A stretch of 64,000 nucleotides of DNA from Chromatiaceae bacterium (GCA_024235315.1 JACKMP010000007.1:62001-126000); one strand, 5' to 3'; numbered from the stretch's first letter, positions 41,561-52,152 are shown. The notes: generated by a model from the sequence alone, not told the origin. Translations and numbers: made by a program.

Positions 41561-41855
41561 TGGAATTGTGATGCCCTTGTAGCGTTGACCGGGCCCGAAT
41601 CTTGAGCTGGCCAGCCGGGCCAGGCCGGAATTCTACACGCTCGACCGGATGTTTTCCGCCAAACGGCAGAGATGCCGTGGGATTTCACTGCCGCCGCGCG
41701 ACCGGAAATTGCGTATTATCCTTCGTAAAAGCCACCTAAAGAATCGATGTGACATCACGAGGCGTCATCCGCTCCATGCAGCGGGCCGCGACTGTCACCA
41801 GAAAAAGAATCGGACAGATCCCGGCAAACGGGACAGGCACCTGCGGGAGGAGAAC

Positions 41856-42623
41856 ATGGTAGAGCCGAATGCGGCGGGTTCGGGCGAGTCTGAGCCGCCA
41901 ATCGAACCCCTTTTTTACCCGTCGAGACAACTTGGCCTGGATGCGCCGTTGCGCTGGCTCAGGCTGGGGTGGCAAGACCTCAACCGCGCGCGCGGCCAGA
42001 GTCTGGTCTACGGCACCAGTCTGGCGGTGTTCGCGTTTCTGGTTACTGCCCTGGCATGGGTCGGCGGCAACGTGGTGGCGCTGTTCACGCTGGGCGTGGG
42101 GTTCGTGTTGAGTGGGCCGGTGCTGGCGTTCGGCCTGTATTCCATCAGCCGTCAGTTGGAACAGGGACGCTCACCGCGGCTGGGTATGTGCCTGGTCGAG
42201 AGTCGGAATCATTTGCGAAACGAGCTGTTGTTCGCGCTCGTGATGCTGGTGGTGTTGCTGATCTGGGCGCGAGCCGCCTCGATGGTGCACGTGTTTTTCC
42301 CGGTTGGCGAGGACCTCAGCATGCTGGACTGGCTGCAGTTCCTGGCCGTGGGGAGCGCTGTCGGTGCGGTGTTTGCGACCATCGTGTTTGCGTCCAGCGT
42401 GGTGGCGCTGCCGATGATGCTGGATCGCGGCACCGATGCCATCACGAGTGCGCTGACCAGCATCAACGCGGTGTTGCTCAACAAGGGCGTGATGGTCCTG
42501 TGGGCCAGCATCATCGTGGGCCTGGTGGTGGTCGGTTTCGCGACGGCGTACATCGGGCTGGCGCTGGTGCTGCCGTTGATCGGTCACGCCTCCTGGCATG
42601 CCTACCGCGAGACCGTCCTGTAA
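41856..42623 (+). CDS. DUF2189 integral membrane protein
   Basis: A 255-residue membrane protein of the DUF2189 family with about six transmembrane segments; function unknown. The ATG at 41856 has GGGAGGAG immediately upstream, so it is preferred over the long upstream extension to 41649. Family features are the SGPVLAFGLYSISRQLEQG stretch after the second helix and the C-terminal LVLPLIGHASWHAYRE segment. Proteins of this family are often near cytochrome oxidase genes, but here it is between ahcY and metK. Confidence 0.88.
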   Translation: MVEPNAAGSGESEPPIEPLFYPSRQLGLDAPLRWLRLGWQDLNRARGQSLVYGTSLAVFAFLVTALAWVGGNVVALFTLGVGFVLSGPVLAFGLYSISRQLEQGRSPRLGMCLVESRNHLRNELLFALVMLVVLLIWARAASMVHVFFPVGEDLSMLDWLQFLAVGSAVGAVFATIVFASSVVALPMMLDRGTDAITSALTSINAVLLNKGVMVLWASIIVGLVVVGFATAYIGLALVLPLIGHASWHAYRETVL

Positions 42624-42661
42624 GCAGTGTGGCGGGGCGCCGACGCCGGCCGGCCACCAAC

Positions 42662-42689
42662 AAAAAAGCCGACGCATCACGCGTCGGCC
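42662..42689 (-). terminator. Intrinsic terminator of metK
   Basis: GCCGACGC (42668-42675) and GCGTCGGC (42681-42688) form an eight-base-pair stem with a five-base loop. On the minus strand the hairpin is followed by six T residues (42667-42662). It starts 24 bases after the metK stop. On the plus strand there is no T-run, so it serves metK and not the DUF2189 gene. Confidence 0.93.
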
Positions 42690-42712
42690 TCTAAGTGCGG
42701 CGGCGGCAGGGT

Positions 42713-43885
<1,173 letters not shown>

Positions 43886-44015
43886 CGCTTTCTCCTTGGG
43901 ATATCGCGGCGTTCGTTTCGCACACATCGGGGCGCGCGATTCTACACGGTTGAGCGGGTATGCGCATTCTGGAACAATGCCCGGCTCTGGGGCGGCAACA
44001 ATAGAGGCAAAGCCA

Positions 44016-44570
44016 ATGGTTTCTCTGCAGACGCCGGTGTGTGAGTTCGGCAGGGCCGCGCCCGACTTTAATCTGCCGGGTGTTGATGGCCGGCACTGGA
44101 GTCGCGAGCAGTGCATGGGGGAAAAGGGGCTGCTGGTGATGTTCATCTGCAACCATTGCCCCTATGTCAAGGCGGTGCTCGATCGCATCGTGCGCGATGC
44201 GGCGGACCTGAAGCTCCTGGGCGTGAACTGCGTGGCGATCATGTCGAACGATCCGACCGACTATCCGGAAGACTCGTTCGCCAACATGCGCATGGTCGCG
44301 GAACACAATCGCTTTCCGTTCCCCTACCTGCTGGACGAGTCACAGGGTGTGGCCAAGGCCTATGGGGCAGTGTGTACGCCGGACTTCTTCGGCTACAACG
44401 CTGCCGGTGAGCTGCAGTACCGCGGACGGCTCGACGCCAGCCGCAAGGATGCGGCGCCGGCCGATGCCAGGCGCGAGCTGTTCGAGGCCATGCGTCAGGT
44501 CGCCGAGACTGGCTGCGGGCCAGATGAGCAGGTCCCCAGTATGGGCTGCTCGATCAAATGGATTGACTGA
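44016..44570 (+). CDS. Redoxin (AhpC/TSA, thioredoxin-fold) family protein
   Basis: A 184-residue thioredoxin-fold protein with an N-terminal APDFNLPGVDG start typical of redoxins. The active-site region is FICNHCPYVKAVLDR, with two cysteines spaced C-x2-C-like as C-N-H-C. A central insert (NDPTDYPEDSFANM) and a resolving-cysteine candidate in YGAVCTPDFFGY complete the profile of thioredoxin-family/peroxiredoxin proteins of this length. ATG 44016 lies nine bases after GAGG. Divergent from metK. Substrate unknown. Confidence 0.9.
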   Translation: MVSLQTPVCEFGRAAPDFNLPGVDGRHWSREQCMGEKGLLVMFICNHCPYVKAVLDRIVRDAADLKLLGVNCVAIMSNDPTDYPEDSFANMRMVAEHNRFPFPYLLDESQGVAKAYGAVCTPDFFGYNAAGELQYRGRLDASRKDAAPADARRELFEAMRQVAETGCGPDEQVPSMGCSIKWID

Positions 44571-44874
44571 CCCCAAAAAAACGCTAGTAAAAACAATTAC
44601 CTGACGGAAAGCTTGGAGCGGATTTCCTGCGCTTATGGGTGTATTGGAATATTCGGGGAATCCCTCCTTGCCCCCCTTCGTTCGCCTGAGTCAGAATACC
44701 CGACCTTTTTACGGTCATCGGGTTGGGATCGCGTCGTGGGCAGAACGGCGCCCCCGTATAGGTGCGACGCACCGCCGCCACAGAATGCGGTAAGCCCGGC
44801 ACAACAGCGAATCATTTCGTCTTCCGGCACGGCCGCGGGGGCGGAGAATTCTTAGTCTTTGACAGGAGGGACTC
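44571..44874. other. Leader region of the tkt operon
   Basis: A 304-base stretch with no gene before tkt. It holds one modest hairpin, ACCCGA (44698-44703) with TCGGGT (44718-44723) around a T-rich loop, and an AGGAGG ribosome binding site a few bases before the tkt ATG. The length suggests a regulated promoter region or a long leader. No known riboswitch or convincing promoter hexamers are visible. Confidence 0.5.
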
Positions 44875-46863
44875 ATGTCCTCACGCAGAGAGCTTGCCAA
44901 CGCCGTCCGCGCGTTGAGTATGGACGCCGTTCAGAAAGCCAATTCCGGCCATCCCGGTGCCCCGATGGGTATGGCGGACATCGCCGAAGTGCTGTGGAAC
45001 GACCACATGAAGCACAATCCGACGAATCCGCAGTGGGCCGACCGTGACCGCTTCGTGCTGTCCAATGGTCATGGCTCGATGCTGATCTATTCCCTCCTGC
45101 ATCTGACCGGTTACGACCTGTCGATCGACGACCTGAAGAATTTCCGCCAGCTGCATTCCAAGACCCCGGGTCACCCGGAGTACGGTTATGCGCCTGGTGT
45201 CGAGACCACCACGGGGCCGCTGGGGCAGGGCATCACCAATGCGGTCGGCATGGCGATTGCTGAACGCGCTCTGGCGGCCGAGTTCAACAAGGACGGCCAC
45301 GAGATCGTCAATCATCACACTTATGTATTCCTCGGTGATGGTTGTTTGATGGAAGGTATCTCGCACGAGGCCTGCTCGCTGGCAGGCACGCTGGGCCTGG
45401 GCAAGCTGATCTGCTTCTGGGACGACAACGGGATCTCGATCGACGGCCACGTCGACGGCTGGTTTACCGACGATACCCCGAAGCGCTTCGAGTCCTACGG
45501 CTGGCACGTGATTCCCAACGTCGACGGCCACGATCCGGCTGCCATCGCCAAGGCGCTGGAGTTCGCCAAGGCGATGACCGACAAACCGACGATGATCTGC
45601 TGCAAGACCACGATCGGCTTCGGTTCACCGAACAAGGCCGGCAGCCATGCGTGTCACGGCGCGCCGCTGGGCCAGGAAGAAATCAACCTGACCAAAGCGG
45701 CCCTGGGCTGGGATCATGCTGCCTTCGAAGTGCCGAAGTCGGTTTATCAGGGTTGGGACGCGAAGGAAAAGGGCGCCGCTGCGGAGGCCGAGTGGAACAA
45801 GCGCTTTGACGCCTATGCAGCCGCCCACCCGGACCTCGCGGCCGAGTTCAAGCGCCGCATGGCGGGCGAACTGCCGGCCGACTGGGCCACCAAGGCGGAC
45901 GCCTTCGTCGCCCAGTGCAACAGCGACGCAAAGTCGCCGGCCACCCGCCAGGCATCGCTGGCCTCGATTGAAGCCTACGCAGCGGCCCTGCCGGAGCTGT
46001 TCGGTGGTTCGGCCGACCTCGGCTGCTCGAACCTGACCGAATGGTCCGGCTACAAACCGATGCGTGCGAACATGCCGGCGGCCAACTACGTGAACTACGG
46101 TGTCCGTGAGTTCGGCATGTCGGCGATCATGAACGGTATCGCGCTGCACGGTGGCTTCATCCCGTTCGGTGCCACCTTCCTGATGTTCTCCGAATACGCG
46201 CGCAACGCAATCCGCATGTCTGCACTGATGAAGATCCAGTCGATCTTCGTGTTCACCCATGACTCGATCGGTCTCGGTGAAGACGGTCCGACCCACCAGG
46301 CCGTCGAGCAGATCCCGACGCTGCGCATGATCCCTCGCATGGACGTCTGGCGTCCGTGCGACACCGTCGAGACAGCAGTGGCGTGGCGCAAAGCGGTCGA
46401 GAAGACCAATGGGCCGACCTGCCTGATCTTCTCGCGTCAGGGACTGCCTTTTCAGGCGCGTGACGCCGTGCAGATTGCCAACATCGGCCGCGGTGGTTAC
46501 GTGCTGAGCGATTGTGAAGGTACGCCGGACGTGATCGTGATCGCCACCGGTTCCGAGGTGGGTATCGCGGTCGAGGCCGCAGCGGCCAGCAGCAAGAAGG
46601 TTCGCGTCGTCTCGATGCCGTGCACCAGCGTGTTCGATGCGCAGGACGCTGCCTACAAGGAGTCTGTCCTGCCGTCGACTGTCACTGCACGTGTTGCGGT
46701 CGAGGCCGCCGTCACTGATGGCTGGTGGAAGTACGTCGGCACCAACGGCAAGGTCGTGGGGATCGATACTTTCGGCGAATCCGCACCGGCCGGCGAGCTG
46801 TTCAAGCTGTTCGGTTTCACTGCGGCGAATGTCGGCGCGGCGATCGACGAGGTCGCGGGTTAA
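44875..46863 (+). CDS. tkt: Transketolase
   Basis: Thiamine-diphosphate enzyme that moves two-carbon units between sugar phosphates in the pentose-phosphate and Calvin cycles. It has 662 residues, the usual bacterial length. The ThDP/Mg motif is GDGCLMEGISHEA, the N-terminal HPGAPMGMADIAEVLW block matches, and the second domain contains FTHDSIGLGEDGPTHQ. It leads the tkt-gap-pgk-pyk-fba cluster, an arrangement common in autotrophic proteobacteria. Confidence 0.99.
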   Translation: MSSRRELANAVRALSMDAVQKANSGHPGAPMGMADIAEVLWNDHMKHNPTNPQWADRDRFVLSNGHGSMLIYSLLHLTGYDLSIDDLKNFRQLHSKTPGHPEYGYAPGVETTTGPLGQGITNAVGMAIAERALAAEFNKDGHEIVNHHTYVFLGDGCLMEGISHEACSLAGTLGLGKLICFWDDNGISIDGHVDGWFTDDTPKRFESYGWHVIPNVDGHDPAAIAKALEFAKAMTDKPTMICCKTTIGFGSPNKAGSHACHGAPLGQEEINLTKAALGWDHAAFEVPKSVYQGWDAKEKGAAAEAEWNKRFDAYAAAHPDLAAEFKRRMAGELPADWATKADAFVAQCNSDAKSPATRQASLASIEAYAAALPELFGGSADLGCSNLTEWSGYKPMRANMPAANYVNYGVREFGMSAIMNGIALHGGFIPFGATFLMFSEYARNAIRMSALMKIQSIFVFTHDSIGLGEDGPTHQAVEQIPTLRMIPRMDVWRPCDTVETAVAWRKAVEKTNGPTCLIFSRQGLPFQARDAVQIANIGRGGYVLSDCEGTPDVIVIATGSEVGIAVEAAAASSKKVRVVSMPCTSVFDAQDAAYKESVLPSTVTARVAVEAAVTDGWWKYVGTNGKVVGIDTFGESAPAGELFKLFGFTAANVGAAIDEVAG

Positions 46864-46876
46864 ACAACTCAATACA

Positions 46877-46912
46877 GGTGGCCGGTCGGGCAAGCGCCAG
46901 CGGCCGGCCACC
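46877..46912 (+). other. Intercistronic hairpin between tkt and gap
   Basis: GGTGGCCGG (46877-46885) pairs with CCGGCCACC (46904-46912), a perfect nine-base-pair stem. Only a weak T-containing sequence (TCGTCTTA) follows. It may act as a partial terminator or RNA-stability element that sets the ratio of tkt to gap message. Confidence 0.7.
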
Positions 46913-46963
46913 TCGTCTTACATGCATTTGTAGAAACTGCATTACGCTCTGAGGAGATTCAAC

Positions 46964-47965
46964 ATGGCTATCAAAGTAGGTATCAACGGATTTGGCCGCA
47001 TCGGTCGTATGGCGTTCCGCGCGATTGCAAAGGACTTTCCCGGTATCGAAGTCGTCGGCATCAACGACCTGCTCGACCCGGACTACCTCGCCTATATGCT
47101 CAAGTACGACTCGGTACACGGCAACTTCCCCGGCGACATCTCGGTTGACGGAAACACGATGATCGTCAACGGCAAGAAGATCCGCCTGACTGCAGAGCGT
47201 GATCCGGCCAACCTGAAGTGGAACGAAGTTGGCGCCGACCTGGTGATTGAGTGCACGGGCTTCTTCCTGACCGAAGAGACCTGCCAGAAGCACATCGATG
47301 CGGGCGCCAAGAAAGTCGTGCAGAGCGCGCCTTCGAAGGATGCCACCCCGATGTTCGTCTACGGCGTCAACCACAACACCTATGCCGGTCAGGCGATCGT
47401 CTCGGCGGCCTCCTGTACCACCAACTGCCTGGCGCCGGTATCCAAGGTGCTGAACGACAACTGGGGTATCAAGCGTGGCCTGATGACGACGGTGCACGCA
47501 GCCACCGCAACGCAGAAGACCGTCGACGGGCCCTCGATGAAGGACTGGCGCGGCGGCCGCGGCATCCTCGAGAACATCATCCCGTCGTCCACCGGCGCGG
47601 CCAAGGCCGTCGGCAAGGTGCTGCCGGAACTGAATGGCAAGCTGACCGGCATGGCGTTCCGCGTGCCGACCTCAGACGTCTCGGTCGTCGATCTGACCGT
47701 CGAGCTGGACAAGCCAGCCAAGTACGAGGAGATCTGTGCAGCGATGAAGGCGGCTGCCACCTCGGGTGATCTGGCCGGCGTCCTTGCCTACACCGACGAG
47801 AAGGTCGTAGCGACCGACTTCCGCGGTCGTAGCACGCCGTCGATCTTTGATGCCGAAGCCGGCATCCAGCTGGACCCGACCTTCGTCAAGGTCGTCGCCT
47901 GGTACGACAACGAGTACGGCTACACCTGCAACATGCTGCGCATGGTGGAGCACGTCTCCAAGTAA
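46964..47965 (+). CDS. gap: Glyceraldehyde-3-phosphate dehydrogenase
   Basis: Interconverts glyceraldehyde-3-phosphate and 1,3-bisphosphoglycerate. It has 333 residues. The Rossmann motif GINGFGRIGR is at residues 6-15 and the catalytic Cys151 is in ASCTTNCLAP. The GINDL segment at residues 32-36 keeps the aspartate that favours NAD over NADP. It could serve glycolysis, gluconeogenesis or the Calvin cycle. It is flanked by structured RNA on both sides. Confidence 0.98.
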   Translation: MAIKVGINGFGRIGRMAFRAIAKDFPGIEVVGINDLLDPDYLAYMLKYDSVHGNFPGDISVDGNTMIVNGKKIRLTAERDPANLKWNEVGADLVIECTGFFLTEETCQKHIDAGAKKVVQSAPSKDATPMFVYGVNHNTYAGQAIVSAASCTTNCLAPVSKVLNDNWGIKRGLMTTVHAATATQKTVDGPSMKDWRGGRGILENIIPSSTGAAKAVGKVLPELNGKLTGMAFRVPTSDVSVVDLTVELDKPAKYEEICAAMKAAATSGDLAGVLAYTDEKVVATDFRGRSTPSIFDAEAGIQLDPTFVKVVAWYDNEYGYTCNMLRMVEHVSK

Positions 47966-47972
47966 TCCGGGA

Positions 47973-48002
47973 CGGGTCGAAGCGGAGCACCGCTTCGACC
48001 CG
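47973..48002 (+). other. Strong hairpin after gap
   Basis: CGGGTCGAAGCGG (47973-47985) and its exact complement (47990-48002) form a 13-base-pair stem closed by an AGCA tetraloop, starting eight bases after the gap stop. No T-run follows, so it is not a canonical intrinsic terminator. A 3' stabiliser of gap mRNA or a processing boundary is more likely. Confidence 0.8.
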
Positions 48003-48023
48003 CACTCGACGCTGTCCCGAGTC

Positions 48024-48080
48024 TTGAGTTTTGTGTTTCGGCTGATGCGGTGCCGCATCGACTCATCCCCCAAAACTCAA
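48024..48080 (+). other. Nested stem-loop in the pgk leader
   Basis: TTGAGTTTTG (48024-48033) can pair with CAAAACTCAA (48071-48080), enclosing an inner hairpin of GATGCGG (48044-48050) with CCGCATC (48053-48059). The structure ends about 20 bases before the pgk ribosome binding site (AAGGAG). It does not match a riboswitch class known to me. Confidence 0.65.
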
Positions 48081-48112
48081 CATTTGGAAACCGAACGACG
48101 AAGGAGTTCGTT

Positions 48113-49294
48113 ATGGCATTTATCAAGCTCACCGACCTCGATCTCGCCGGCAAGCGCGTGCTGATCCGCGCCGACCTCAACGTGCCGGTCAAAGACGGCA
48201 AGGTAACCTCGGATGCGCGCATCACCGCGTCGATGCCGACCGTAGAGCATTGCGCCAAGGCAGGTGCCAAGGTGATGGTGATGTCGCATCGCGGCCGTCC
48301 GGAAGAGGGCAAGGCAGACGAAGAGAACTCCATGCTGCCGATCGCTGCCGACATGTCGGCCAAGCTGGGCCGCGAAGTGCGTCTGGTCAAGGACTACCTC
48401 GACGGTGGCTTCGACGTGGCCGAGGGCGAGGTTGTGCTGCTCGAGAACGTGCGCTTCAATGCCGGTGAGAAGAAGGACAATGAGGTGCTGGCGAAGAAAT
48501 ATGCCGCACTGTGCGATGTCTTCGTGATGGATGCCTTCGGTACCGCGCATCGCGCGCAGGCATCGACCCACGGCGTCGGCAAGTTTGCGCCGGTCGCCTG
48601 TGCCGGTCTGCTGCTCGCCGAGGAACTCGATGCGCTGGGCAAGGCGCTGGCGAACCCGGCACGCCCCATGGTGGCGATCGTCGGTGGCTCCAAGGTCTCG
48701 ACCAAGCTCACCGTGCTCGAGGCGCTGTCGGAGAAAGTGGACCAGTTGGTCGTCGGCGGCGGCATCGCGAACACCTTCCTCAAGGCGACTGGCAGGAATG
48801 TGGGCAAATCGCTGTGTGAAGACGACCTGGTACCGACTGCACAGGCGCTGATCGAGAAAATGCAGGCGCGTGGTGCCAGCATTCCGATCGCGGTCGACGT
48901 GGTGGTCGGCAAGAACTTCGCGGAGAATGAGCCCGCGGTGCTCAAGAGTGCCGATGCCGTGGCGGACGACGAGATGATCTTCGATATCGGCCCGCAGTCC
49001 GCCGCCGAACTGGCCGAGATCATCAGCAAGGCCGGCACCATCGTGTGGAACGGCCCGGTCGGCGTGTTCGAGTTCGACCAGTTCGGTGAAGGTACCAAGA
49101 CAGTGTCCATGGCGATCGCCAATGCGGCCGGCTTCAGCCTGGCCGGTGGCGGCGATACGATCGCCGCGATCCAGAAATACGACATCTATGACAAAGTGTC
49201 GTATATCTCGACTGCCGGGGGCGCTTTCCTCGAATACCTCGAGGGCAAGACCCTGCCGGCGGTAGCCATGCTCGAGGAAGCGGCACGCAAGTAA
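48113..49294 (+). CDS. pgk: Phosphoglycerate kinase
   Basis: Transfers phosphate between 1,3-bisphosphoglycerate and ADP; in the Calvin cycle it runs toward bisphosphoglycerate. It has 393 residues from the ATG at 48113, which has AAGGAG upstream. RADLNVPVKDG and MSHRGRPEEG bind phosphoglycerate in the N-domain, and GGGDTIAAI and the terminal STAGGAFLEYLEGKTLP are the C-domain signatures. pyk starts 44 bases later. Confidence 0.99.
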   Translation: MAFIKLTDLDLAGKRVLIRADLNVPVKDGKVTSDARITASMPTVEHCAKAGAKVMVMSHRGRPEEGKADEENSMLPIAADMSAKLGREVRLVKDYLDGGFDVAEGEVVLLENVRFNAGEKKDNEVLAKKYAALCDVFVMDAFGTAHRAQASTHGVGKFAPVACAGLLLAEELDALGKALANPARPMVAIVGGSKVSTKLTVLEALSEKVDQLVVGGGIANTFLKATGRNVGKSLCEDDLVPTAQALIEKMQARGASIPIAVDVVVGKNFAENEPAVLKSADAVADDEMIFDIGPQSAAELAEIISKAGTIVWNGPVGVFEFDQFGEGTKTVSMAIANAAGFSLAGGGDTIAAIQKYDIYDKVSYISTAGGAFLEYLEGKTLPAVAMLEEAARK

Positions 49295-49338
49295 ACATCA
49301 CAGCGGGATGATCATTGCTCACCCCGCGAGAAGGACAC

Positions 49339-50802
49339 ATGCTTAGACGCACAAAGATCGTAGCGACACTGGGTCCGGCTACCGACGACCCCAAGGTGCT
49401 GGACGAGGTGCTGCGTGCAGGCGTAGACGTCGTGCGGCTCAATATGTCGCATGGCAGTCACGACGACCACGAGCGGCGTGCCGACTGGGTGCGCAACAGG
49501 GCTCGGGCCAGTGGTCGCCAGGTCGGGGTGCTGATCGATCTTCAGGGGCCGAAGATCCGCTGCGGCAGGTTTGTCGACGGCAAGATCGAGCTGAATCCCG
49601 ACGACCGCTTCGTGCTCGATACCGACTGGGATGTCACGAAAGGCAACCAGGAGCGCGTCGGTGTCACTTATCCCACCCTGCACCTGGAGGTCTCGCGTGG
49701 CGACACCCTGCTGCTGAACGACGGCCTGATCGTCCTCTGGGTCGACGAGGTACAGGGCAGCGAGGTGCGTTGCAAGGTTGTCGTCGGCGGCACCCTGTCC
49801 AACAACAAGGGTATCAACAAGCTCGGCGGCGGACTGTCGGCGCCGGCCCTGACCGACAAGGACAAGGAAGACATCGAATTTGCCGCGCGCATCGAGGCGG
49901 ACTATGTGGCCGTGTCTTTCGTGCGTTCCGCCGAAGACGTCCATTACGCGCGGCAGCTGCTGCGCGAGGCCGGCGGTCAGGGGGGCATCGTGTCGAAGAT
50001 CGAGCGGGCCGAGGCGCTGGACTGCATCGAGGAGATCATCGATGCATCCGACGTCATCATGGTCGCGCGCGGCGATCTGGGTGTGGAGATCGGAGATGCC
50101 GAACTGCCAGCCGCACAGAAGCGCCTGATCAGTACGGCGCGCTCGATGAACTGCGTGGTCATCACCGCGACCCAGATGATGGAATCGATGATCGTCAATC
50201 CGATTCCGACCCGGGCCGAGGTGTTCGACGTCGCGAACGCCGTGATCGACGGTACTGATGCGGTGATGCTGTCCGCCGAATCGGCAGCCGGCAAGTATCC
50301 CGCGAAGGCGGTCGAGGCTATGGACAGGGTGTGCAAGGAGGCCGAGAAACAGTCGCAGACGCGTCGTTCGGACCACCGCCTGCATTCCGTGTTCGGCCGT
50401 ATCGATGAGGCCATCGCGATGTCCACGATGTACACCGCGAACCACCTCGGCGTGGCGGCGATCGCCGCACTGACCGAATCCGGGTCGACGTGCAAATGGA
50501 TGTCGCGTATTTCATCGGGTATTCCGATCTATGCCTTGACCGGACAGGTGGCCACGCGTAGAAAAGTCACAATTTACCGGGGCGTGTACCCCGTCAGTTT
50601 CGACCTCGAGCCGGGCATTGATTCACGCCAGGCCAATACCGAGGTGATCGAAGAACTGCAGCGTCGCGGTGCGGTCCGCGATGACGACCTGGTCATTATC
50701 ACCAAGGGTGATCTGAATGGCGTTTCCGGCGGCACCAACGTGATGAAGATCGTGCGCGTTGGTGAACACATCCTGCCCGGTGGCGGAATTAATTTTGATT
50801 GA
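49339..50802 (+). CDS. pyk: Pyruvate kinase
   Basis: Makes pyruvate and ATP from phosphoenolpyruvate. It has 487 residues from the ATG at 49339 (LRRTKIVATLGPATDD), with AAGGA upstream; the TTG at 49315 is less likely. The barrel core has VDVVRLNMSHG, the active-site lysine block IVSKIERAEAL and the metal-binding MVARGDLGVEIG. A C-terminal allosteric domain is present. Its place between pgk and fba makes it part of the same carbon-flow transcript. Confidence 0.98.
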   Translation: MLRRTKIVATLGPATDDPKVLDEVLRAGVDVVRLNMSHGSHDDHERRADWVRNRARASGRQVGVLIDLQGPKIRCGRFVDGKIELNPDDRFVLDTDWDVTKGNQERVGVTYPTLHLEVSRGDTLLLNDGLIVLWVDEVQGSEVRCKVVVGGTLSNNKGINKLGGGLSAPALTDKDKEDIEFAARIEADYVAVSFVRSAEDVHYARQLLREAGGQGGIVSKIERAEALDCIEEIIDASDVIMVARGDLGVEIGDAELPAAQKRLISTARSMNCVVITATQMMESMIVNPIPTRAEVFDVANAVIDGTDAVMLSAESAAGKYPAKAVEAMDRVCKEAEKQSQTRRSDHRLHSVFGRIDEAIAMSTMYTANHLGVAAIAALTESGSTCKWMSRISSGIPIYALTGQVATRRKVTIYRGVYPVSFDLEPGIDSRQANTEVIEELQRRGAVRDDDLVIITKGDLNGVSGGTNVMKIVRVGEHILPGGGINFD

Positions 50803-50826
50803 GACTCTCAGTACAAGGAGCAGACA

Positions 50827-51891
50827 ATGGCACTGATTTCCCTGCGTCAAATGCTGGATCACGCCGCCGAAAACGGCTATGGCGTACCCGCTTTCAACGT
50901 CAACAACCTCGAGCAGATGCGTGCGATCATGGAGGCCGCGGACGAGACCGATTCGCCGGTCATCGTGCAGGCCTCGGCCGGCGCCCGGAAATATGCCGGG
51001 GCGCCTTTCCTGCGGCACCTGATCCTGGCGGCGATCGAGGAGTTTCCGCATATCCCGGTGTGTATGCACCAGGATCACGGCACCTCTCCGGCGGTTTGTC
51101 AGCGTTCCATCCAGCTGGGTTTCAGCTCGGTGATGATGGACGGTTCGCTGGGTGAAGACGGAAAGACGCCGGCAACGTACGAGTACAACGTCGACGTTAC
51201 CCGCCGCACCGTCGAGATGGCGCATGCCTGCGGCGTCTCGGTCGAGGGTGAGCTGGGTTGCCTGGGATCGTTGGAGACAGGCATGGCGGGTGAGGAAGAC
51301 GGCATCGGCGCCGAAGGCGTGCTGGATCACAGTCAGTTGCTGACCGATCCGGAAGAGGCTGCCGACTTCGTCAAGAAGACCGGTGTGGATGCGTTGGCAA
51401 TCGCCATCGGCACCTCGCACGGCGCCTACAAGTTCACCCGCCCACCGACCGGGGACATCCTGGCGATCGAGCGCATCAAGGAGATTCATGCCCGAATTCC
51501 GAACACCCATCTGGTGATGCATGGCTCGTCGTCAGTTCCTCAGGACTGGCTGGCGATGATCAACGAATACGGTGGCGACATGGGCGAGACCTATGGCGTG
51601 CCGGTCGAGGAGATCGTCGAGGGCATCAAGCACGGCGTGCGCAAGGTCAACATCGATACCGACCTGCGCATGGCGTCGACCGGTGCGGTCCGCAAGTTCC
51701 TGGCAGAGAACAGAAAGGAATTCGACCCGCGTAAGTTCCTGATCGCCGCGACCAAAGGCATGAAGCAGATCTGCAAGGCCCGTTACGAGTCGTTCGGTAC
51801 CGCCGGTAACGCGTCCAGGATCAAGGTCCTGAGCCTCGATGCGATGACTGACCGTTACATGTCGGGTGAGCTGGACCCCAAGGTCAACTGA
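50827..51891 (+). CDS. fba: Class II fructose-bisphosphate aldolase, Calvin-cycle subtype
   Basis: Zn-dependent aldolase joining dihydroxyacetone phosphate with glyceraldehyde-3-phosphate (or erythrose-4-phosphate). It has 354 residues. MALISLRQMLDHAAENGYGV, MHQDHGTS with the metal-binding His, and the VMHGSSSVPQ loop match the subtype found with Calvin-cycle enzymes in autotrophs, in which the same protein also works on sedoheptulose bisphosphate. AAGGAG precedes the ATG. A terminator follows, marking the end of the operon. Confidence 0.98.
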   Translation: MALISLRQMLDHAAENGYGVPAFNVNNLEQMRAIMEAADETDSPVIVQASAGARKYAGAPFLRHLILAAIEEFPHIPVCMHQDHGTSPAVCQRSIQLGFSSVMMDGSLGEDGKTPATYEYNVDVTRRTVEMAHACGVSVEGELGCLGSLETGMAGEEDGIGAEGVLDHSQLLTDPEEAADFVKKTGVDALAIAIGTSHGAYKFTRPPTGDILAIERIKEIHARIPNTHLVMHGSSSVPQDWLAMINEYGGDMGETYGVPVEEIVEGIKHGVRKVNIDTDLRMASTGAVRKFLAENRKEFDPRKFLIAATKGMKQICKARYESFGTAGNASRIKVLSLDAMTDRYMSGELDPKVN

Positions 51892-51914
51892 TTCCGACGT
51901 ACCTCGGCCTGAGG

Positions 51915-51944
51915 AGAGGGCGCTGCGGCGCCCTCTTTTCGTTT
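51915..51944 (+). terminator. Intrinsic terminator after fba
   Basis: GAGGGCGC (51916-51923) pairs with GCGCCCTC (51928-51935) across a TGCG loop and is followed by TTTTCGTTT. It begins 24 bases after the fba stop. Its GGGCGCTGCGGCGCCC core is identical to that of the terminator after the OmpA-family gene. Confidence 0.95.
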
Positions 51945-52152
51945 CTCGGGTCGATATGGTGGGCGTGGGCACCGGCAGGTCGCGTCGTTCGACGTCGATC
52001 TTTTCGGCCAGCCGGGTCCGGGCATCTGGCACTATCTGGATTCAGCAGAATCATCTAAAATGCGGCAAATATACGCGATCGATGCAGCGACCCCATTCAT
52101 CGGCTCCCCGAGCCATCCGGCCCATTCATTTATCCATATTAAGGAATCCCTC

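Noticed and set aside
45625..46911. A 428-codon open frame antisense to tkt
   Set aside because: It covers the conserved transketolase sequence on the opposite strand and has no domain.
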